From Candidatus Cybelea sp. (GTDB taxonomy: Bacteria > Vulcanimicrobiota > Vulcanimicrobiia > Vulcanimicrobiales > Vulcanimicrobiaceae), in contig DASXFZ010000021.1 in assembly GCA_036489315.1 (NCBI GenBank), positions 41,241-105,240 of the forward strand: a stretch of DNA of 64,000 nt, written 5' to 3'. Both the position numbers and the translations under genes were made by a program. Shown here in pieces: positions 51,154-59,646 of this stretch. The notes beneath the pieces are model-generated. The model saw only the letters and a program-made list of their open reading frames with translations. It ran no database searches and was not told the DNA's origin. Every line of letters begins with the position of its first letter. Position 1 is the stretch's first letter.

Positions 51154-52194
51154 GTGAACCAACTGCCTTGCCATCGCCGCCTTGCGATCCTCGCGATAAC
51201 CGCCGGGCTCGCCGCCTGTACGGCGAACCGCCCTGACGCCGGCGCATTCGTTCCGCAGGCAACCGCGCCTGATTCCACGCCCGCGGCGTCGTCCCCGCAG
51301 CCGGACAGCGCCTCGCTCACCTACGTCGTCTCCTACGAAACCAACGAGATTCTCGGATTTCCCTTAGCCGCGAACGGCAACGTTGCGCCAACGGCGATCG
51401 TTGGCGGTTCGAAGACGAACCTGGATCAGCCGGATGCGCTGGCGATCGATTCCGCATCAGGGACGTTCTTCGTCGCCAACGGTAACTATGGCGATCATCG
51501 AATTCTGATCTTCCCTAAGAACTCCAACGGCAACGTCGCTCCGAAAGTCCTTGGAGGCTCGAGCGTGCCGATCCAAAACACCGAGGGCCTCGCCGTGGAC
51601 GCTCACGGCGAGCTTTACGTATCGGACTACACCGCTAAGGCGATCTATGTTTTCGCGGCCGGGGCCAGCGGCAATACCGCTCCAATTCGAACGATCGCTG
51701 GGGTCGCGACCGAACTCGTGCAGCCCTTAGGAATGTCGTTCGATTCAAGCGGCCATCTCTACGTTGCGAACGGCCACGACTCGACCGCTCCGGTCGAGGA
51801 GTTTGCCGCCGGAGCGAATGGCAACGTCGCCCCGATCGCGACGATCGGCGGCAGCCATACGAAGCTTCTAGGGATATCCGACGTCGTGCTCGACCCGCAC
51901 AACCGCATTATGGTTCCCAACGCGGGCTGTATCGAGATATTCGCGGCGGGTGCCCACGGCAATGTCTCGCCGGCCGCCACGATCAAGGGGAACAAGACGA
52001 CGATCGTCGATCTAACAACCTTAGGTACGGATGCAAATGGGAGTATCTACGGCACGAACGTCATCGATATTCCAAACCTCAAGTTCTCGATAATCGTCTT
52101 TGCCCACAACGCGAGCGGAAACGTAGCGCCAAAGAGAATCCTCTCCGGATCGCACACGCACATCATCGATACCTTCTACCCGACGACGCTCTAG
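51154..52194 (+). CDS. NHL-repeat beta-propeller lipoprotein
   Basis: 346 residues from a GTG with GAGGAG upstream. The leader LAILAITAGLAAC has a lipobox, followed by a Pro/Ser/Ala linker. Six blades share the pattern NGNVAPxxxIGG and LAIDS-G-LYVAN, giving an NHL-like propeller at the cell surface or in the periplasm. It is distinct from the lactonase-type and paired lipoprotein propellers elsewhere in the window. Ligand unknown. Convergent with the sedolisin gene. Confidence 0.85.
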   Translation: MNQLPCHRRLAILAITAGLAACTANRPDAGAFVPQATAPDSTPAASSPQPDSASLTYVVSYETNEILGFPLAANGNVAPTAIVGGSKTNLDQPDALAIDSASGTFFVANGNYGDHRILIFPKNSNGNVAPKVLGGSSVPIQNTEGLAVDAHGELYVSDYTAKAIYVFAAGASGNTAPIRTIAGVATELVQPLGMSFDSSGHLYVANGHDSTAPVEEFAAGANGNVAPIATIGGSHTKLLGISDVVLDPHNRIMVPNAGCIEIFAAGAHGNVSPAATIKGNKTTIVDLTTLGTDANGSIYGTNVIDIPNLKFSIIVFAHNASGNVAPKRILSGSHTHIIDTFYPTTL

Positions 52195-52210
52195 GCAACC
52201 TGACGTGGGC

Positions 52211-53449
52211 TTAGAAAGCCTGGGTCCCGTTTGCCGTTCCGAGGCCCGTGGGACCATCCCAGCCGCGTCCGGCAACGCATAGGGGTGGTCCGCACGCGCC
52301 GTTGCTCCCCGATACGACGTCGTTCAGAGCCGCAGCGTGCGCGTACAGGTTTCCCAAAAGGTTCGTGCGCGTGCTCCCCGTCAGGGCGAAAATCGAAGCA
52401 ACGATCGGCGTGGCGACGGAGGTTCCACCGAAGACCAGCCAGCCCCGGTGCCGGAAGGTGTCGTAGATCGCAACCCCGGTCTGAGGATCTGCATCGGCCG
52501 AGATGTCGGCGTCTGCGCGCATTGCGCACCCGGTGTTCAACGCGCTTTGAAAGCTGGGCTTGGCGTAAATCTTGCTGCAGCCGCTCCCGGCACGCTGCCA
52601 AGCGGTTTCCACACGCGGGCTGACCGAGGTGAGGCTCGTCCCGCCGACGGCGACGACGCGTGGCAGGACCGCCGGCCACTGCGCGACGGAGTTGAACGAG
52701 TGGTCCCCGGTCGAGGCTACGATCGCTCCGCAGTCGGACCGATAGTCGGCATCGTACGTTTGGCTGCCCTCGTTGCCGCTCCAGCTGTTGCTGACGTAAT
52801 CGGCGTTGGCGGTTGCGTATTGTTCGGCACTGCTGAGATCGGCGATGCTGGCGGACGCCGCCTCCACCAAGAGAATCTTGCAGTTCGGGCAGATCGCGGA
52901 AATCATCTCGACGTCGACCGAATCTTCCCCCGCCCATCCCACGTTCGTCTGCGATGTGAACTGATGTTTGGTGAAGCAGCCGCTGGAGACGGTACAGGCC
53001 GGCAGTCCGAACTGCTTTCGGTAAACGTTGAGATCCGATTCTACGTTCGGATCGTCGTAGGCGTCGACGATCGCGACGGTTTGGCCGCCGCCGTCGTTCA
53101 GGCTGTCCGATGTAAGTTCGTAGGCGGCCTTAAGGTCACTTGGCGCGTAGCCGGCCGGAGTGTTTGGCCGAACGGCACCTTGAACGTCGGTGCGCAGCCA
53201 TGCTTGGCAACGCGCAAACCCCGGCCCCACATCGCCGCAAATTCGCACCGAGGGCCCGCGGCGCGGCCAGAGGCCTAACCGCGCGGCCGTTTCAACCTGC
53301 GGCGAGGTGATCGCGCTTTGCAACATGTTCGTGGCGCTGGGCGCAGCGTGCGGGCGGCACGTCGCGTTCGAGGCTTCCGGCAACGAGTTCGCCGCTCCGT
53401 GGCAGGCTGTTAGCACGGCAACCGCCGCGATTCCGGTAACGACGCGCAC
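52211..53449 (-). CDS. Sedolisin-family (S53) serine-carboxyl peptidase lipoprotein
   Basis: 412 residues. The leader TGIAAVAVLTAC has a lipobox. The catalytic residues fit the S53 pattern: Glu175 and Asp179 in GEDSVDVEM, oxyanion Asp249 in STGDHSFN and Ser344 in GGTSVATP. SADADPQTGVAIYD and the terminal GWDGPTGLGT are also typical. No full pro-kumamolisin domain precedes the protease, only about 100 residues with paired cysteines, so activation differs from classical members. S53 enzymes usually work at acid pH, which suits an acidic soil habitat. Confidence 0.9.
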   Translation of the reverse strand: MRVVTGIAAVAVLTACHGAANSLPEASNATCRPHAAPSATNMLQSAITSPQVETAARLGLWPRRGPSVRICGDVGPGFARCQAWLRTDVQGAVRPNTPAGYAPSDLKAAYELTSDSLNDGGGQTVAIVDAYDDPNVESDLNVYRKQFGLPACTVSSGCFTKHQFTSQTNVGWAGEDSVDVEMISAICPNCKILLVEAASASIADLSSAEQYATANADYVSNSWSGNEGSQTYDADYRSDCGAIVASTGDHSFNSVAQWPAVLPRVVAVGGTSLTSVSPRVETAWQRAGSGCSKIYAKPSFQSALNTGCAMRADADISADADPQTGVAIYDTFRHRGWLVFGGTSVATPIVASIFALTGSTRTNLLGNLYAHAAALNDVVSGSNGACGPPLCVAGRGWDGPTGLGTANGTQAF

Positions 53450-53565
53450 TGCCTACCGTTCCTTTCGCAAAGCAGGGAGAGTGGACTAGCATAGCCCTCG
53501 TTCCCCTGCGCAAGCTGAGAAAATGTTGCGAAAGAGACCGTGCTCAATATTCTTCCGGGAAGCGA

Positions 53566-53597
53566 ACAAAAGCGGCCCTCGTAAGAGTGCCGCTTTG
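53566..53597 (-). terminator. Rho-independent terminator of sufB
   Basis: AAAGCGGC and GCCGCTTT form an 8-bp perfect stem with a 12-base loop about 26 bases beyond the sufB stop. On the minus strand the stem is followed by TTTTG. Confidence 0.7.
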
Positions 53598-53622
53598 CGT
53601 TATGGGGCGGGAGCGAAACGCG

Positions 53623-55053
53623 CTAGCCTACGGCGCCTTCCATCTCCATTTTCACCAAGCGGTTGAGTTCGACCGCATATTCCATCGGCAGTTCCTTGAC
53701 GAAGAAGTCGAAGAAGCCGTTGACGATCATCGCCGTGGCATCGGCTTCTGAGAGACCGCGAGACATCGCGTAGAAGAGCTGCTCTTCGCCGATTTTGCTG
53801 ACGCTCGCCTCGTGCTCGACGGTCGAGCGCTGCTCGTGAATCTTCATCGTCGGCTTCGTATCGCTCGACGACTCCTCATCCATGATCAATGCATCGCAGC
53901 GGACGCGCGTCTTCGCGCCGACCGCGCCCGGATGCACCTCGACGAGCCCGCGATAGGTCGTTTTACCACCGTGCGCGCTCACCGATTTATTCGTTACTAC
54001 CGACGTCGTCCGGGGAGCGGCGTGGATAACCTTCGCGCCCGCATCCTGGTGCTGACCCTCACCGGCAAACGCCATCGACAGGATCTCGCCGCGCGCGCCC
54101 TCACCCATCAGATAGATCGAGGGATACTTCATCGTCAGGCGCGAGCCGATGTTGCCGTCGACCCACTCGATGGTGGCATCCTTGTACGCGATCGCGCGCT
54201 TGGTGACGAGATTGAAGATATTGCGATACCAGTTTTGAATCGTCGTGTAGCGGATCGACGCACCCTCCATCGCGATCAGCTCGACCACCGCGGAGTGCAG
54301 CGAAGACGTCGAAAACTTCGGCGCGGTGCAGCCCTCGATGTAGTGCACCTTGGCGCCCTTGTCGGCGATGATCAGCGTGCGCTCGAACTGGCCCATGTTC
54401 TCGGCGTTGATTCGGAAATACGCCTGCAAAGGCATCGCCACTTCGACGCCCGGCGGCACGTAGATGAACGACCCTCCCGACCACACCGCAGAATTCAGCG
54501 CGGCGAACTTGTTGTCGCCGGGCGGAATCACCGTCGCGAAGTACTTCCGAACGATATCGGGGTACTTTTTGACGGCGGTGTCCATGTCGCAGAAGAGCAC
54601 GCCTTGCTCGTCGAGCGCCTTGCTCGTGTTGTGATAGACGACCTCGCTCTCGTACTGGGCGGAGACGCCGGACAAGAACTTGCGCTCGGCCTCGGGGATA
54701 CCCAAGCGATCGAACGTCCGCTTGATATCCTCCGGGACGTCGTCCCAAGAGCGCTCCGTCTGGTCGGTCGACTTCACGAAATAATGGATGTCGGCGAAGT
54801 CGATCTCGCTCAGGCGCTTGGTGTCGCCCCACGTCGGCATCGGCTTAGAGAGGAAGAGGTCGTACGCTTTGAGCCGGAACTCGAGCATCCAAGCGGGCTC
54901 GTCCTTCATCCGGCTAATCCGCTCGACGATTTCGCGGGTCAGGCCCTTGTCCGATTTAAAGACGTAGTTTTCGGTGTCGTGGAACCCGTGCCGGTAATCC
55001 TCGATGAGCTGGGCCGGCTTCACCGGAGCGTCTAACTTCAATGCCATGGCCAT
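53623..55053 (-). CDS. sufB: Fe-S cluster assembly protein SufB
   Basis: 476 residues, the normal length for Suf[74 protein letters not shown] and the C-terminal [20 protein letters not shown] are canonical. The conserved cysteine of EGCTAP is the likely sulfur-accepting residue of the scaffold. SufB works with SufC ATPase and SufD, but neither is next to it in this window. A tandem 11-bp repeat lies upstream of the start. Confidence 0.96.
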   Translation of the reverse strand: MAMALKLDAPVKPAQLIEDYRHGFHDTENYVFKSDKGLTREIVERISRMKDEPAWMLEFRLKAYDLFLSKPMPTWGDTKRLSEIDFADIHYFVKSTDQTERSWDDVPEDIKRTFDRLGIPEAERKFLSGVSAQYESEVVYHNTSKALDEQGVLFCDMDTAVKKYPDIVRKYFATVIPPGDNKFAALNSAVWSGGSFIYVPPGVEVAMPLQAYFRINAENMGQFERTLIIADKGAKVHYIEGCTAPKFSTSSLHSAVVELIAMEGASIRYTTIQNWYRNIFNLVTKRAIAYKDATIEWVDGNIGSRLTMKYPSIYLMGEGARGEILSMAFAGEGQHQDAGAKVIHAAPRTTSVVTNKSVSAHGGKTTYRGLVEVHPGAVGAKTRVRCDALIMDEESSSDTKPTMKIHEQRSTVEHEASVSKIGEEQLFYAMSRGLSEADATAMIVNGFFDFFVKELPMEYAVELNRLVKMEMEGAVG

Positions 55054-55103
55054 CTCAGCGTACCCCCCAGGACGGACATAGTCAAGATAATGAAGTGCTA
55101 CCT

Positions 55104-55125
55104 TTAAATACCTGTTAAATACCTG
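55104..55125. promoter_or_regulatory. Tandem 11-bp direct repeat upstream of sufB
   Basis: TTAAATACCTG occurs twice head to tail (55104-55114 and 55115-55125), one helical turn apart, about 50-70 bases upstream of the sufB start. The phasing suits two subunits of one regulator on the same DNA face. The regulator is not identified. Confidence 0.5.
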
Positions 55126-55147
55126 TGAATTCGTCGTGGAAAAGCCC

Positions 55148-55176
55148 TTTACACGGGGGGGTGTAGGGGGTATGAT
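55148..55176 (+). promoter_or_regulatory. Sigma-70-type promoter for speD
   Basis: TTTACA (55148-55153) and TATGAT (55171-55176) are separated by exactly 17 bp. The spacer holds TACAC-GGGGGG-GTGTA, an inverted repeat that could be an operator. Transcription should start near 55183, giving a leader of about 235 nt before speD. Confidence 0.7.
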
Positions 55177-55182
55177 TGGCGC

Positions 55183-55418
55183 CGGTCCTTTTTTAGGGTA
55201 GGACCAAGGTCCCCGGCCCGGCTCGAAGGCGAGACCTGCTAGGGGTCCACGGTTGAAAGGGAGGGCGCGCCCATCGCGCCATCGCGGCGAGTCGCCCGCG
55301 CACCGAACAAAAGCGCCGGCAGAGCTCGTCGATAGGTCGGGGGAACGGTTGCACCGCAGCCGCCAGCCGACGAAGTCCGGAGGTGGGATTCCTCAAAGGT
55401 CAAGGAGACCTGTACAAA
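55183..55418 (+). ncRNA. Candidate structured 5' leader of speD
   Basis: From the predicted start point the RNA opens with GGTCC-(12-base loop)-GGACC, then offers competing pairings (GGACC with GGTCC, GGGGTCC later on, CTCG-AAGG-CGAG). It is much longer than other leaders in the window and has no obvious open frame. It could be a metabolite- or protein-responsive leader. I do not recognise a known class. Confidence 0.35.
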
Positions 55419-55829
55419 TTGAAGGCACTCGGCAGGCACATCGTGTGCGAGCTCTCGGGCTGTCATCCTGCATTACTTTCCGACATCACCGGCATTGCCG
55501 CCATGATGAACGCGGCCGCCACGGCCGCCGGCGCTACAATTATGGAGAGCGCCTTTCACCGATTTGAGCCGCAGGGCGTCTCTGGAACGGTCATTTTGGC
55601 CGAGTCTCATCTTTCGATCCACACCTGGCCCGAAATGGGCTACGCGGCGATGGACTTTTATACATGTGGCGAGCATACCGACCCCTGGCTCGCTTGCGAT
55701 TACGCCGCTCGCACCCTCGCTGCCAAGAGCGTGCTGGCAACCGAGCTCAAGCGCGGCATCGAAAAAAGCGACGGTGAGTTTACTCACGTCATCGATCGCA
55801 ACGCGAGCGCAGAAACGCTTTCGGCGTAA
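55419..55829 (+). CDS. speD: S-adenosylmethionine decarboxylase proenzyme
   Basis: 136 residues, class 1 prokaryotic SpeD. The ESHLSIHTWPE motif contains the Ser that becomes the pyruvoyl group after self-cleavage. GRHIVCELSGC and the Cys in FYTCGEHTDP are other conserved positions. It makes decarboxylated SAM, the aminopropyl donor for polyamine synthesis. The TTG at 55419 gives the usual MKALGRH-type N-terminus and has AAGGAG 11 bases upstream. A GTG at 55383 is the alternative. The aminopropyltransferase gene lies 0.9 kb downstream. Confidence 0.93.
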   Translation: MKALGRHIVCELSGCHPALLSDITGIAAMMNAAATAAGATIMESAFHRFEPQGVSGTVILAESHLSIHTWPEMGYAAMDFYTCGEHTDPWLACDYAARTLAAKSVLATELKRGIEKSDGEFTHVIDRNASAETLSA

Positions 55830-55942
55830 CAATAATCATTTTTATCGCGTTGTAATTTGGGAGGCGCAATGCGCCTGCCGTCTAATTACTTTACGCACAA
55901 AATACGGTTACCGCTCTCAGCAGTGAGGGAGAAACGATTCTC

Positions 55943-56650
55943 ATGCGTTCACATATGATTCGAGCCGGCATCGCCGCAATCGCGGCGACCGTGGCGCTAG
56001 CAGCATGCGCTAGCCACGGTCTCGTGCCGTCATCGGCGGGCGGGCTCGGTCAAAGCGCGCTCAGTCCCACGGCGCTCAACGATTCGCTCGTTCAGCCCGA
56101 AATTACGACCTGCGCCAAAAGTCCGCCGCAGTACTGGTGGCTGTTCAAAGGCTCCTGCGATCCGAAGATCACGCTGAAGCCGACCGGCGCGACCTTCACG
56201 TTGGCGGCGTACGAAAGCATCACCGTCAAAGGTACGATCGGGCACAACACCACCAAAGGCACGGCGTCGATCACGCTGGCCGACGCCACCGGTACCGGCG
56301 ATATCACGCCTTGGAAAGGCAAAAGCTTCCCGAAATATCTGGCTCGCGGTAAAACCTTCATCTACGCAGTAGCGGTGAATCACAGCACCCAAATCATTAA
56401 GCCGATAACCGGTGGGGGTAAGCCGGTTCTGCAGTACATCGTCACCGACTCCAAGGGTCTTCCCGGCAAAACCTGCGGCGTCGCGCTGCTGAATGAGGAG
56501 GCGGGCGGAAAGTTTATCTGGTCCTCGTTCCCGGGAGACTTCACCGCCAAAGGCAACACCGTGACGATCACGCAGTACGCCGTGCCGAAGGGCTTTGCGA
56601 TTCCCCCGAAAACGCCGCTCTACTTCGGCGTGAACTGCTGGAACGCTTAA
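55943..56650 (+). CDS. Predicted lipoprotein between speD and the aminopropyltransferase gene
   Basis: 235 residues. The leader AAIAATVALAAC has a lipobox. The mature part is beta-rich and Gly/Thr/Lys-rich (KITLKPTGATFTLAAYESIT, TVTITQYAVPKGFAIPPKTP) with two to three cysteines, and probably folds as an extracytoplasmic beta sandwich. GAGGGAG precedes the ATG. It ends in a strong terminator, so it is a separate unit within the polyamine genes. No family recognised. Confidence 0.78.
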   Translation: MRSHMIRAGIAAIAATVALAACASHGLVPSSAGGLGQSALSPTALNDSLVQPEITTCAKSPPQYWWLFKGSCDPKITLKPTGATFTLAAYESITVKGTIGHNTTKGTASITLADATGTGDITPWKGKSFPKYLARGKTFIYAVAVNHSTQIIKPITGGGKPVLQYIVTDSKGLPGKTCGVALLNEEAGGKFIWSSFPGDFTAKGNTVTITQYAVPKGFAIPPKTPLYFGVNCWNA

Positions 56651-56686
56651 GATACCGATAGCGCAGCAGAATCTCGTTAGCGGAAA

Positions 56687-56720
56687 AGAGCCCTGCCGGA
56701 AACGGCGGGGTTCTGCTTTT
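56687..56720 (+). terminator. Rho-independent terminator
   Basis: AGAGCCCTGCCG pairs with CGGCGGGGTTCT (12 pairs, two of them G-U) around a GAAA tetraloop, followed by GCTTTT. It ends the lipoprotein transcript, 22 bases before the start of the aminopropyltransferase gene. Confidence 0.8.
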
Positions 56721-56742
56721 GGGCGGCCAATCTAGGGCGGGC

Positions 56743-57630
56743 ATGCCCAAGACGCAGTACTGGCAATGGTACGTCGAAGAGTTCGCGCCCACCGAGCAGC
56801 ATCGTCACGCGATCGATGACCTGTTCTTCTCGGGGCACACGGAGTTTCAACAGGTCGCGGTGCTGAGCTCGCCGGTCTTCGGCAAGATGCTCGTCATCGA
56901 TGGCGACACACAGAGTTCCCAAGTCGACGAGCGCATCTATCACGAGAGCCTCGTCCACCCCGCGCTGGCGGCCGCGGCCGATCGCTCGCAGGTGCTGATC
57001 CTCGGCGGCGGCGAGGGCGCGACGCTGCGCGAAGTCCTGCGCTGCCCGGAGGTCGCCCGCTGTACGATGGTCGACATCGACGGCCGCGTCATCGAGCTTT
57101 CCAAAGAATTTCTTCCGGAGTGGTCGGCCGGTGCGTTCGACGATCCGCGCGCGCACGTCGTCGTCGGCGATGCGCTGGCTTACATGCGCGAGCACGGCGA
57201 TCGTTACGGCGCGATCCTCTCCGACCTCACCGAGCCGCTCGAGGATTCGCCGAGCAATCCCCTCTTCAACGAGGAGGTCTTCGCGCTGATCAAATCGCGC
57301 TTGCTTGAAGGAGGCATCTACGCATTGCAGGCGAGCACGGCCGGCGTGCACAACGCGGCGCTGCACTGCAAGATGTCGCGCACGCTGCGACGCCACTACA
57401 AGTACGTCGCGTCGTTCTACACGCACGTGCCGGCGTTCGATACCGATTGGGCTTTTCTCGCCTGCAGCGATCGGGTGGATCTCACCCAGCTCGATGCTGC
57501 GCGCATCGACACCTACTGCGCGGCGCTTGCCGGCGATAGCTTCTTCTACGACGCGCAAACGCACCGGCGGCTCTTTTCACTGCCGCTCTACCTGCGCCGG
57601 ATGCTGGCATCCGGCGGGGATACTTTTTAG
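56743..57630 (+). CDS. speE: Aminopropyltransferase (spermidine/thermospermine synthase family)
   Basis: 295 residues. It transfers the aminopropyl group of decarboxylated SAM to a polyamine. FGKMLVIDGDTQSSQVDERI and YHESLVHPAL match the family. The nucleotide loop is GGGEGATLREVLRCPEVARC, as in ACL5-type thermospermine synthases, not the GGGDG of typical bacterial SpeE. The active-site loop reads LSDLTEPLEDSP instead of the usual DSSDPVGPA type. The product may therefore be a branched or longer polyamine, so the symbol is tentative. The ATG at 56743 begins the conserved domain. Confidence 0.88.
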   Translation: MPKTQYWQWYVEEFAPTEQHRHAIDDLFFSGHTEFQQVAVLSSPVFGKMLVIDGDTQSSQVDERIYHESLVHPALAAAADRSQVLILGGGEGATLREVLRCPEVARCTMVDIDGRVIELSKEFLPEWSAGAFDDPRAHVVVGDALAYMREHGDRYGAILSDLTEPLEDSPSNPLFNEEVFALIKSRLLEGGIYALQASTAGVHNAALHCKMSRTLRRHYKYVASFYTHVPAFDTDWAFLACSDRVDLTQLDAARIDTYCAALAGDSFFYDAQTHRRLFSLPLYLRRMLASGGDTF

Positions 57631-57649
57631 CTCGAAGAAAGGCGACGAA

Positions 57650-58105
57650 ATGAGCATCGATTTCTCACACGCACCCCATGCCTGGGAGAAGGAGAAGAGC
57701 AACTTCGTTGCACTCCTCGATCTGAAGCTCGAACGCGTCGAGCACGGCAAGGCCGTGATGCGCATGCCGTACCGCCCCGAGATCACCAACGGCACGGGCG
57801 CCGTGCATGGGGGCGCGATCGTCAGCCTCTGCGACACCGTCTTCTATGTTGCGCTCGCTTCGATCTACGGCCGCGAGCAGGATACGACGACGATCGCCCT
57901 GCAGTGCAACTTCCTCGCTCCGGCCGGTCCGCCCCACGATCTCGTCGCCGAGGCGCGCGTGCTGCGCGGCGGCCGGCGCATCGTCTACGGCGAGGTCTAC
58001 GTCCGCAGCGGCACGGAGATCGTCGCGCACGCCACGCTCGATTTCCTCAACAGCTACCCCAAGGAGAAGCCGGCGAAGTCGGGCCACTTCACGCCCCCCG
58101 CCTAA
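57650..58105 (+). CDS. PaaI-type hotdog-fold thioesterase
   Basis: 151 residues. ITNGTGAVHGGAIVSLCDTV is the HGG active-site motif of the PaaI/DUF4442 group, and VAEARVLRGGRRIVYGEVYV is the paired strand region. It hydrolyses acyl-CoA thioesters, commonly aromatic acyl-CoA. It starts 19 bases after the aminopropyltransferase stop with AAAGG upstream, so they are co-transcribed. Dispersed repeat copies follow the stop. Confidence 0.9.
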   Translation: MSIDFSHAPHAWEKEKSNFVALLDLKLERVEHGKAVMRMPYRPEITNGTGAVHGGAIVSLCDTVFYVALASIYGREQDTTTIALQCNFLAPAGPPHDLVAEARVLRGGRRIVYGEVYVRSGTEIVAHATLDFLNSYPKEKPAKSGHFTPPA

Positions 58106-58111
58106 CGTGTT

Positions 58112-58189
58112 GTCACCCTGAGCGAGTCGAAGGGCTGTCGAAGGGCGAGCTTGTCGAAGGAAATGTCATCCTGAGCCTGTCGAAGGATG
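58112..58189 (+). repeat. Dispersed GTCGAAGG-type repeat, copy 3 (tandem)
   Basis: Contains GTCACCCTGAGCGAGTCGAA, two short GTCGAAGG units and GTCATCCTGAGCCTGTCGAA, i.e. two full and two partial units. It fills the gap between the thioesterase and the next small gene. Confidence 0.8.
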
Positions 58190-58203
58190 GGTACGAACAG
58201 GGC

Positions 58204-58470
58204 ATGCCACAAAAGCATCGCTACAGCGAAAAAGAGCATCGTCAGGTCGAGCACATCAAGGAAAGCGAAGAGGCGCGCGGCCACTCGCCGGAAGAGGCTG
58301 AGGGCATCGGCTACGCAACCGTCAATAAGCAGAGCCCCGAGAAGCATCGCTTTAACGCCAAGGAAGACCGCCAGGCGCAGCACATCGTGGAATCGGAAGA
58401 AGAGCGCGGGAAGTCCGAGGGAGAGGCGAAGCGCATCGCCTACGCGACCGTAAACAAGCACCGCTCCTGA
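58204..58470 (+). CDS. Small protein with two tandem plasmid-stabilisation-like motifs
   Basis: 88 residues made of two copies of one unit: HRYSEKEHRQVEHIKESEEA with GIGYATVNK, and HRFNAKEDRQAQHIVESEEE with RIAYATVNK. The single-copy form occurs in many bacteria and is often labelled plasmid stabilisation protein, without proven function. It is highly charged and soluble. The start immediately follows the dispersed repeat. Confidence 0.82.
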   Translation: MPQKHRYSEKEHRQVEHIKESEEARGHSPEEAEGIGYATVNKQSPEKHRFNAKEDRQAQHIVESEEERGKSEGEAKRIAYATVNKHRS

Positions 58471-58477
58471 CCCGGCC

Positions 58478-58495
58478 CCTGCCCGGCAGGCTTTT
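58478..58495 (+). terminator. Weak terminator-like hairpin before gcvT
   Basis: CCTGC-CCG-GCAGG followed by CTTTT, eight bases after the stop of the small duplicated-motif gene. The stem is only five pairs, so termination is probably partial. Confidence 0.4.
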
Positions 58496-58524
58496 ACCGT
58501 GGGCTGTCGTGAAAACGGGGTGCC

Positions 58525-59631
58525 GTGGCCACCGACGAGTTAAAGCGAACCGCTCTTTACGACGATCACGCCCGCGCGGGCGCGCGGCTCGTGCCGTTCG
58601 GCGGTTTCGAGATGCCGGTCCAGTACACGAGCATCCTCAAAGAGCACGACGCGGTGCGTCATCGCGCGGGCCTCTTCGACCTTTCCCACATGGGGCAGTT
58701 CTGGCTCACCGGCGGTGCGGTCGCGCAATGGGCCGATACGCTGACCATCAACTCGGTCGTGACGATGAAGGATTGGCAAGCGCGCTACAACATTTTTTGC
58801 AACGACGCCGGCGGCGCCCGCGACGACACGATCTTTTATTCTCTCGACGATCGCTGGCTGCTGGTCGTCAATGCCTCGAACGCCGATAAAATGTGGGAGC
58901 ACGTCAACGCCTTTGCTCCCGAATACGGCGTGTCGCTGGAGAATCGGCATGGTAAAGACGCGCTGATCGCGATTCAAGGGCCGCTCTCCGTGCAGATGCT
59001 GCAGCCGCACGTCCCCGATGTCGGCCTCGCAGCGATGAGGTACTACTTCAGCGCGCGCGGTACCGTCAACGGCGTGCCGGCGGTCATCGCGCGAACCGGG
59101 TACACCGGTGAAGACGGCTTCGAACTCTTCGTCGCCGGAGATTCCGCTTCGCAGCTCTGGCAAGTGCTGCTGGAAGCGCACGCGGGCGAGGGGCTCGAAC
59201 CCTGCGGCCTCGGCGCGCGCGACGTGCTGCGGCTCGAAGCCGGCATGCCGCTCTACGGCCACGAGCTCACCGAAGAGATCACGCCCGTCCAAGCCGGCCA
59301 GCTCTGGGCGATCAAGTTCAACAAGGAAAATTTCATCGGAAAAGAAGCCCTGCAAGCGCAGATCGACCGCGACGACTATCCGAGAATTGTCGGCCTGGTA
59401 ATGCACGGACGCGCGCCGGCGCGCGAAGGCTACCCCGTAATGCATCATGGCCGTCGGGTCGGCGAGATTCGCAGCGGTTCGATCGGGCCATCGGTCGAGA
59501 ACAAGAACATCGCGACCGCGCTCGTCGAGCGGGATTCCGCACACCCGAATACGACGCTTGGCGTCGAAATTCGCGGCGCGTTGCACAACGCAACCGTCGT
59601 GCCGTTGCCCTTTTATAAACGTCCCAAATAA
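58525..59631 (+). CDS. gcvT: Glycine cleavage system T protein (aminomethyltransferase)
   Basis: 368 residues. [33 protein letters not shown] and the C-terminal [10 protein letters not shown] with [17 protein letters not shown] are canonical. It transfers the methylene of the H-protein-bound aminomethyl group to tetrahydrofolate, releasing ammonia. [14 protein letters not shown] and the catalytic Asp region ([20 protein letters not shown]) are intact. A GTG start is used. gcvH follows after 15 bases. Confidence 0.96.
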   Translation: MATDELKRTALYDDHARAGARLVPFGGFEMPVQYTSILKEHDAVRHRAGLFDLSHMGQFWLTGGAVAQWADTLTINSVVTMKDWQARYNIFCNDAGGARDDTIFYSLDDRWLLVVNASNADKMWEHVNAFAPEYGVSLENRHGKDALIAIQGPLSVQMLQPHVPDVGLAAMRYYFSARGTVNGVPAVIARTGYTGEDGFELFVAGDSASQLWQVLLEAHAGEGLEPCGLGARDVLRLEAGMPLYGHELTEEITPVQAGQLWAIKFNKENFIGKEALQAQIDRDDYPRIVGLVMHGRAPAREGYPVMHHGRRVGEIRSGSIGPSVENKNIATALVERDSAHPNTTLGVEIRGALHNATVVPLPFYKRPK

Positions 59632-59646
59632 CGAGAAGGAGAGAAC

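Larger units (their letters stand above)
55054..55418. other. Divergent control region between sufB and speD (365 bases)
   Basis: Contains, from left to right, a tandem 11-bp repeat on the sufB side, a strong sigma-70-type promoter reading toward speD and a long structured leader. I see no coding sequence. A nine-codon frame starting at the ATG inside the promoter -10 box lies upstream of the predicted start point, so it is not counted. Confidence 0.8.

Noticed and set aside
55172..55201. Nine-codon upstream reading frame before speD
   Set aside because: Its ATG lies inside the promoter -10 element, upstream of the predicted transcript start.
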